A stretch of DNA of 10,585 nucleotides, from positions 1 to 10,585 of the forward strand of contig CAMKNF010000056.1 in the NCBI GenBank assembly GCA_946414115.1. Direction: 5' to 3'. Each line of letters opens with the position of its first letter. Within the stretch, counting starts at the first letter, position 1. The notes beneath the pieces were generated by a model. The model was not told where the DNA came from and did no database searches. It saw only the letters and a program-made list of their open reading frames with translations. Shown piece after piece: positions 6,658 to 10,585 of the stretch. Position numbers and translations under genes: made by a program. The stretch is from an uncultured Ruminococcus sp. GTDB lineage: Bacteria > Bacillota > Clostridia > Oscillospirales > Acutalibacteraceae.

Positions 6658-6734
6658 ATGTTAGAATTTTATTCGAATGGGAAAATTTTCTATTCCCGTA
6701 AATATTTTAGAAGTTTTGAAAGGAGATCAAACAC

Positions 6735-9700
6735 ATGAAAAGAAAAGGATTACTTAAGTGCTTTAGCGCTGTTTTAGTGCTTTGCATGATACTGTCCTGC
6801 GTTTCTTTCTCATTTGCCACTGCCGGTGCAGCGGTTGTCGGCGAGACAAGCATAGTTTCTGCTTCGTCCTCGGCTTCAGGCGACAATTTTACATGGGATA
6901 ACGCATCAGTATATTTCCTTCTCACCGACCGTTTCAAGAACGGTAACACATCAAACGACCACTCATACAACAGAGGTCTTGACCAAGACGGCAATGTCAT
7001 TAGCGGAATCGACACAAGAGGCACATTCCACGGCGGCGACTTTGCAGGCGTAACACAGGCAATTAACGAGGGATATTTTAACGACCTCGGCGTAAACGCC
7101 ATCTGGATTTCAGCTCCCTACGAGCAGATTCACGGATATGTTGTAGGCGGCAACGAAAATCCCAGCTACGCTCACTACTCATATCACGGCTACTACGTTC
7201 TCGACTACACACAGACCGACGCTAACTTCGGTACTGCCGAGGAGTTCGGAACTCTTGTTGACACTGCTCACGAGCACGGAATCAGAGTTATTCTCGACGT
7301 TGTTATGAACCACTCGGGCTACAACTCGCTCTACGATATGGATGAGTACGGCTACGGTACTGTTAAACCGGGCTGGGAGAGCGATTATTTCAGCCATCAG
7401 AATATTAACAACAAAACCTACCACAGCTACATCGACTATGATACAAGTGCAGCCGACTGGGCTAACTGGTGGGGTGCTGACTGGATTCGCTGCGGTGTTG
7501 CAGGCTACACACAGGGCGGCGGAGACAACCTTACAATGTCGCTTGCAGGACTTCCCGACTTCAAGACGGATTCAACCGCAACAGTAGGAATCCCAAACAT
7601 TTTAAAGACAAAGTGGAAAAAGGAAGGCAGACTTTCTCAGGAAACAAACGAGCTTTCCTCATACCTGAGCAAAACAGGTAAAAAACAGACTGTTACAAAC
7701 ACCATTTCATACTGGCTCTCAACATGGGTAAGAGAATACGGCGTTGACGGCTTCCGCTGCGATACTGCAAAGCACGTTGACCTTGCTTCTTGGAAAACCC
7801 TTAAAGACACCTGCGTTGACGCTCTTAAGGAATGGCGTCAGAACAACCCCTCAAAGCCGGGTGCTGACTGGGACGAGGATTTCTGGATGACAGGCGAGTG
7901 CTGGGATCACAACATCGGTTGGGGTTACGACAGCTACTACACACAGGGCGGCTTTGATTCAATGATTAACTTTGAAACTCAGGGCGGCGGCTTGCTTTCA
8001 ATGAGCGGCCTTAACGGCGTGTACAGCAACTACGCTTCTTCAATCAACTCAAACGACAAGTTCAACCAGCTTTCTTATCTTTCATCACACGACTCAACAC
8101 TTGCAAGAGGCAACCTTATTTCAACAGGCTCTGCATTCCTGCTTCTTCCCGGCGGTATTCAGATTTACTACGGTGACGAAACAAACCGTCCGCTTGTTCC
8201 GGGCGTTCCGAACGACGGCAACGGCGGTGCAGGTCATTCACTGCGCAGTGATATGAACTGGGATTCTGCCGATTCAGCTGTTCTTGCTCACTGGCAGAAG
8301 GTCGGCTCATTCAGAAACAAACACGTTTCTATTGGTGCAGGCGATCATCAGCAGATTTCAGCTTATAGCTCATCGACAGGTTACACCTTCTCAAGAAGCT
8401 ATGACAACGGCGTGATTTCCGATAATATTATTGCAACAATCGGCGCACCTTCTAACACAAATCTTGCAGTTGACGTTTCTTCCCTTTGGTCGGACGGCAC
8501 AATTGTTACAAATGCTTACGACGGCACAACCGCTACGGTTACTAACGGCAAGGCTACATTTAACACAGGTGCTAACGGCACTATCCTTATGGAAGGTCCT
8601 GTATCAACAATCAGTATGAGCCTCAAGGGATCATATTCTTTCTATGACAGCCAGACTCTTACAGTATCACTTCGTGGTGCAGATTACGCTATGGTATCAA
8701 TCGACGGCGGTTCTGAATTCAAGGTTGTTGACGGTGACAAATTCAGCATAGGCGAGGGTGTTGAGGTAGGAGCCACCATCAAGGTAACAATGACTGCTTC
8801 AAACGATGAAGAAACATCTACAAAATCCTTTACCTATAAGAAAAAGGATCCCAATGCTGTTGTCAGAGTTTATTTTGACAACTCAAGGTACAATTGGAGT
8901 ACCGTAAACGCATATATTTATGATGAAAGCTCAGGCGACGCTGTTGAGAATAAGGCATGGCCCGGCGAGACAATGACTTATGATACCGCTACAGGTTTCT
9001 ATATGATAGAGGTTCCGGACAATCTGACAAACGGCAGAGTAATCTTCAATGCCGGAAGCACATCGTCAAACAGATACCCGGGCGACGGTGCGCAGGGACT
9101 TGCAATCAACGAAACCCATATGCTCTTCTCATACGGCAACAAATGGGAACCGTACACCAATCAGACGCCTGACCCGACTGAACCGACGACTGCACCTGAC
9201 CCGTCAAAAATGACTACAGTATATTTTGACAATTCAAACAGCAAGTTCTCAACTCCGACAATTTATTATTGGTCATCAGCTACCAACAGCGGGCCAAACA
9301 GCTGGCCGGGCGTTCCAATGACTAATGTGTCGGGAGACATCTGGAAAGCAACTTTTGACAATAAATATGACAAATGTATTTTCAGCAACAGCGGTTCAAA
9401 TCAGACACGCGACCAAGCAGTTCCCGGTAATAACTACATTTATAACGGCAGCAATTGGTCAGCATATACCGTACCGACTGAACCCACAACTGCTCCTGTA
9501 ACAACAGCACCGGCAACTACTGCTCCGGTCACGACAGCTCCCGTAACAACAGTACCGGCAACTACTGCACCTGCAACAACAGTTCCCGCAACGACCGTTC
9601 CGGCTACTACTGTTCCCACAACAGACGAGCTGACGGTAACGGCTTCTTCAAATATTTTCCCGACTGCTACAAAGACCTTTAATAAGGACGAGGGAACAGT

Positions 9701-10328
9701 TACGGTTTCCTACAAGCTGACGGCAAATATGAAGGCTATTGACACACAGTGGAAGCTGACCTACGACAGCACAAAGCTCGAATACAACATTTCCGATAAT
9801 ATGGTTGACGGCACACAGACAATCACTCCGTCGGCAGGCGATAATCTTGTATTCAACAACAAGAGCAACTACATCAAGGGTAACTTCTCTACATTGAACC
9901 TTGTTTCGTTTGATAACAATGCAGATTTTGTTTCCGTAACATTTAACATCATTGGCACAGGTAAGGCAGACGTTTACCTCGACCTTGAGGTTTTAAGTCT
10001 TGCTTACAAGGATTCGTCAAATAAGCATCATTGCGCTTCAATTGTTGACTTCAGCAAGATGCAGGATATTTCAGGCGTTAAGGGCTTTGAAAAAGCATCA
10101 ATCAGCACATCAACAACTCTTGAAAGCAGTATTGTTATGGGCGATGTCAACGGTGACGGCTATGTAAAAGTTGACGACGCAACGCTCGTTCTCAAATATG
10201 TTGTCGGTACGGAGAGCCTTAACTCACTCCAGATAAAGGCGGCCGATGTTGACAGAAACGGCCTAGTAAACGTAAAAGACGCAACGCTCATTCAGAAATA
10301 CGTTGCTGATATGATTAACGGGTTTTAA
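6735..10328 (+). CDS. Secreted GH13 alpha-amylase with CBM26, cohesin-like and dockerin
   Basis: This 1197-residue exoenzyme should cleave alpha-1,4 bonds in starch. Order of parts: signal peptide (1 to about 33); GH13 barrel (about 55-520) with all key motifs, DVVMNH (D188-H193), LPDF (273-276), GFRCDTAKH with nucleophile D343, GECW with acid E388, and SSHD with D453; C-terminal beta domain (to about 620); an Ig-like segment (622-704); two CBM26-like starch-binding modules (709-807 and 826-911; aromatic residues W721, Y727, Y729, W742 and Y844, Y845, W857); a Thr/Pro linker (913-963); a cohesin-like domain (966-1109); and a type I dockerin (1134-1197). The dockerin has two calcium loops, with D1137, N1139, D1141, D1148 and D1171, D1173, N1175, D1182. 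The HGYYVLDYTQTDANFGT region resembles MalS-type amylases (GH13_19). The layout recalls R. bromii Amy4/Sca1. AGGAG lies 9 bases before the ATG. No sortase motif is seen. Confidence 0.92.
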   Translation: MKRKGLLKCFSAVLVLCMILSCVSFSFATAGAAVVGETSIVSASSSASGDNFTWDNASVYFLLTDRFKNGNTSNDHSYNRGLDQDGNVISGIDTRGTFHGGDFAGVTQAINEGYFNDLGVNAIWISAPYEQIHGYVVGGNENPSYAHYSYHGYYVLDYTQTDANFGTAEEFGTLVDTAHEHGIRVILDVVMNHSGYNSLYDMDEYGYGTVKPGWESDYFSHQNINNKTYHSYIDYDTSAADWANWWGADWIRCGVAGYTQGGGDNLTMSLAGLPDFKTDSTATVGIPNILKTKWKKEGRLSQETNELSSYLSKTGKKQTVTNTISYWLSTWVREYGVDGFRCDTAKHVDLASWKTLKDTCVDALKEWRQNNPSKPGADWDEDFWMTGECWDHNIGWGYDSYYTQGGFDSMINFETQGGGLLSMSGLNGVYSNYASSINSNDKFNQLSYLSSHDSTLARGNLISTGSAFLLLPGGIQIYYGDETNRPLVPGVPNDGNGGAGHSLRSDMNWDSADSAVLAHWQKVGSFRNKHVSIGAGDHQQISAYSSSTGYTFSRSYDNGVISDNIIATIGAPSNTNLAVDVSSLWSDGTIVTNAYDGTTATVTNGKATFNTGANGTILMEGPVSTISMSLKGSYSFYDSQTLTVSLRGADYAMVSIDGGSEFKVVDGDKFSIGEGVEVGATIKVTMTASNDEETSTKSFTYKKKDPNAVVRVYFDNSRYNWSTVNAYIYDESSGDAVENKAWPGETMTYDTATGFYMIEVPDNLTNGRVIFNAGSTSSNRYPGDGAQGLAINETHMLFSYGNKWEPYTNQTPDPTEPTTAPDPSKMTTVYFDNSNSKFSTPTIYYWSSATNSGPNSWPGVPMTNVSGDIWKATFDNKYDKCIFSNSGSNQTRDQAVPGNNYIYNGSNWSAYTVPTEPTTAPVTTAPATTAPVTTAPVTTVPATTAPATTVPATTVPATTVPTTDELTVTASSNIFPTATKTFNKDEGTVTVSYKLTANMKAIDTQWKLTYDSTKLEYNISDNMVDGTQTITPSAGDNLVFNNKSNYIKGNFSTLNLVSFDNNADFVSVTFNIIGTGKADVYLDLEVLSLAYKDSSNKHHCASIVDFSKMQDISGVKGFEKASISTSTTLESSIVMGDVNGDGYVKVDDATLVLKYVVGTESLNSLQIKAADVDRNGLVNVKDATLIQKYVADMINGF

Positions 10329-10353
10329 AATTTATAATCGTTTATAAAACACA

Positions 10354-10383
10354 AAACCGCTCCCGATTATTCGGGGGCGGTTT
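10354..10383 (+). terminator. Hairpin terminator after the amylase gene
   Basis: A 13-bp stem, 10354-10366 with 10371-10383 (one T-G pair, loop TTAT), lies 26 bases after the stop codon. The T-run on the plus strand is short (GGTTTACG); the minus strand has a better T-rich tail. It may therefore also stop transcripts entering from the right, where any gene lies outside the window. Confidence 0.7.
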
Positions 10384-10585
10384 ACGTTATGCAGAAATTG
10401 AATTAATGATTAAAATTTTCTCATTTTATGAATAACAATATTCCGTGAGTGAATTAATAAGCGCAATATATTTTTATTTAGCATAATTTTATGTATTGCG
10501 ATTTTTTACATTTTTGTATAGAATAATATTCGGAATAATACTATTATTAGTTTATGGATTTTATGTCTTAACAAACCAACGAAAA
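10384..10585. other. AT-rich end of window, no gene seen
   Basis: The last 200 bases are very AT-rich. I find no open frame with a ribosome binding site and no further structured element. It could hold the promoter of a gene beyond the right edge. Confidence 0.5.

Noticed and set aside
6707..7102. Open frame of 131 codons on the minus strand over the amylase start
   Set aside because: It overlaps the amylase ribosome binding site and signal peptide in antisense, and its product shows no recognisable domain.
9475..9625. Tandem Thr/Pro codon repeats as a phase-variation tract
   Set aside because: The repeat unit is a multiple of three and imperfect at DNA level, so slippage would change linker length only. 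It is best read as an ordinary interdomain linker.

Overview
The window reads as a chromosomal segment of a low-GC, Gram-positive gut Clostridia member, most likely an amylolytic Ruminococcus-type organism close to Ruminococcus bromii. The reasons are purine-rich GGAGG ribosome binding sites, AT-rich intergenic DNA, a lipoprotein-type sugar-binding protein, a SleB-type hydrolase typical of spore formers, and above all a secreted alpha-amylase that ends in a dockerin. The genus is inferred from gene content; no taxonomic marker is present.

Layout, left to right. Bases 1-580 hold no gene: a dispersed palindromic repeat element (about 2-170), an AT-rich stretch, and a strong promoter for an AraC-family regulator (581-1438, +), which ends in an intrinsic terminator. 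Bases 1439-2059 are a cluster of hairpin repeats, including a second copy of the element at the left edge, followed by a promoter for a membrane-anchored SleB-type cell-wall hydrolase with a TTG start (2060-2851, +). A bidirectional terminator (2869-2908) separates it from a convergent minus-strand operon: a sugar-binding lipoprotein (6176-4764), then MalF-like (4662-3820) and MalG-like (3820-2942) permeases. A terminator-like hairpin sits between the binding protein and the permeases. A 558-base divergent control region (6177-6734) lies between the operon and the large amylase gene (6735-10328, +), which is followed by a hairpin terminator. The last 200 bases are AT-rich with no feature I can support.

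How the genes fit together. The amylase would cut starch outside the cell. Its two CBM26-like modules hold the polymer, and its dockerin plus cohesin-like domain suggest a place in an amylosome-type complex. The divergently transcribed CUT1 ABC importer would take up the resulting maltodextrins. It has no ATPase here, so a shared ATPase elsewhere is expected. The AraC regulator is a plausible but unproven controller of this locus.

The most interesting points are the amylase that combines GH13, two CBM26, cohesin-like and dockerin modules in one chain; a family of modular intergenic hairpins that share ends and loop while their stems differ by paired, compensating changes; and direct repeats about 1.78 kb apart that bracket the regulator gene.
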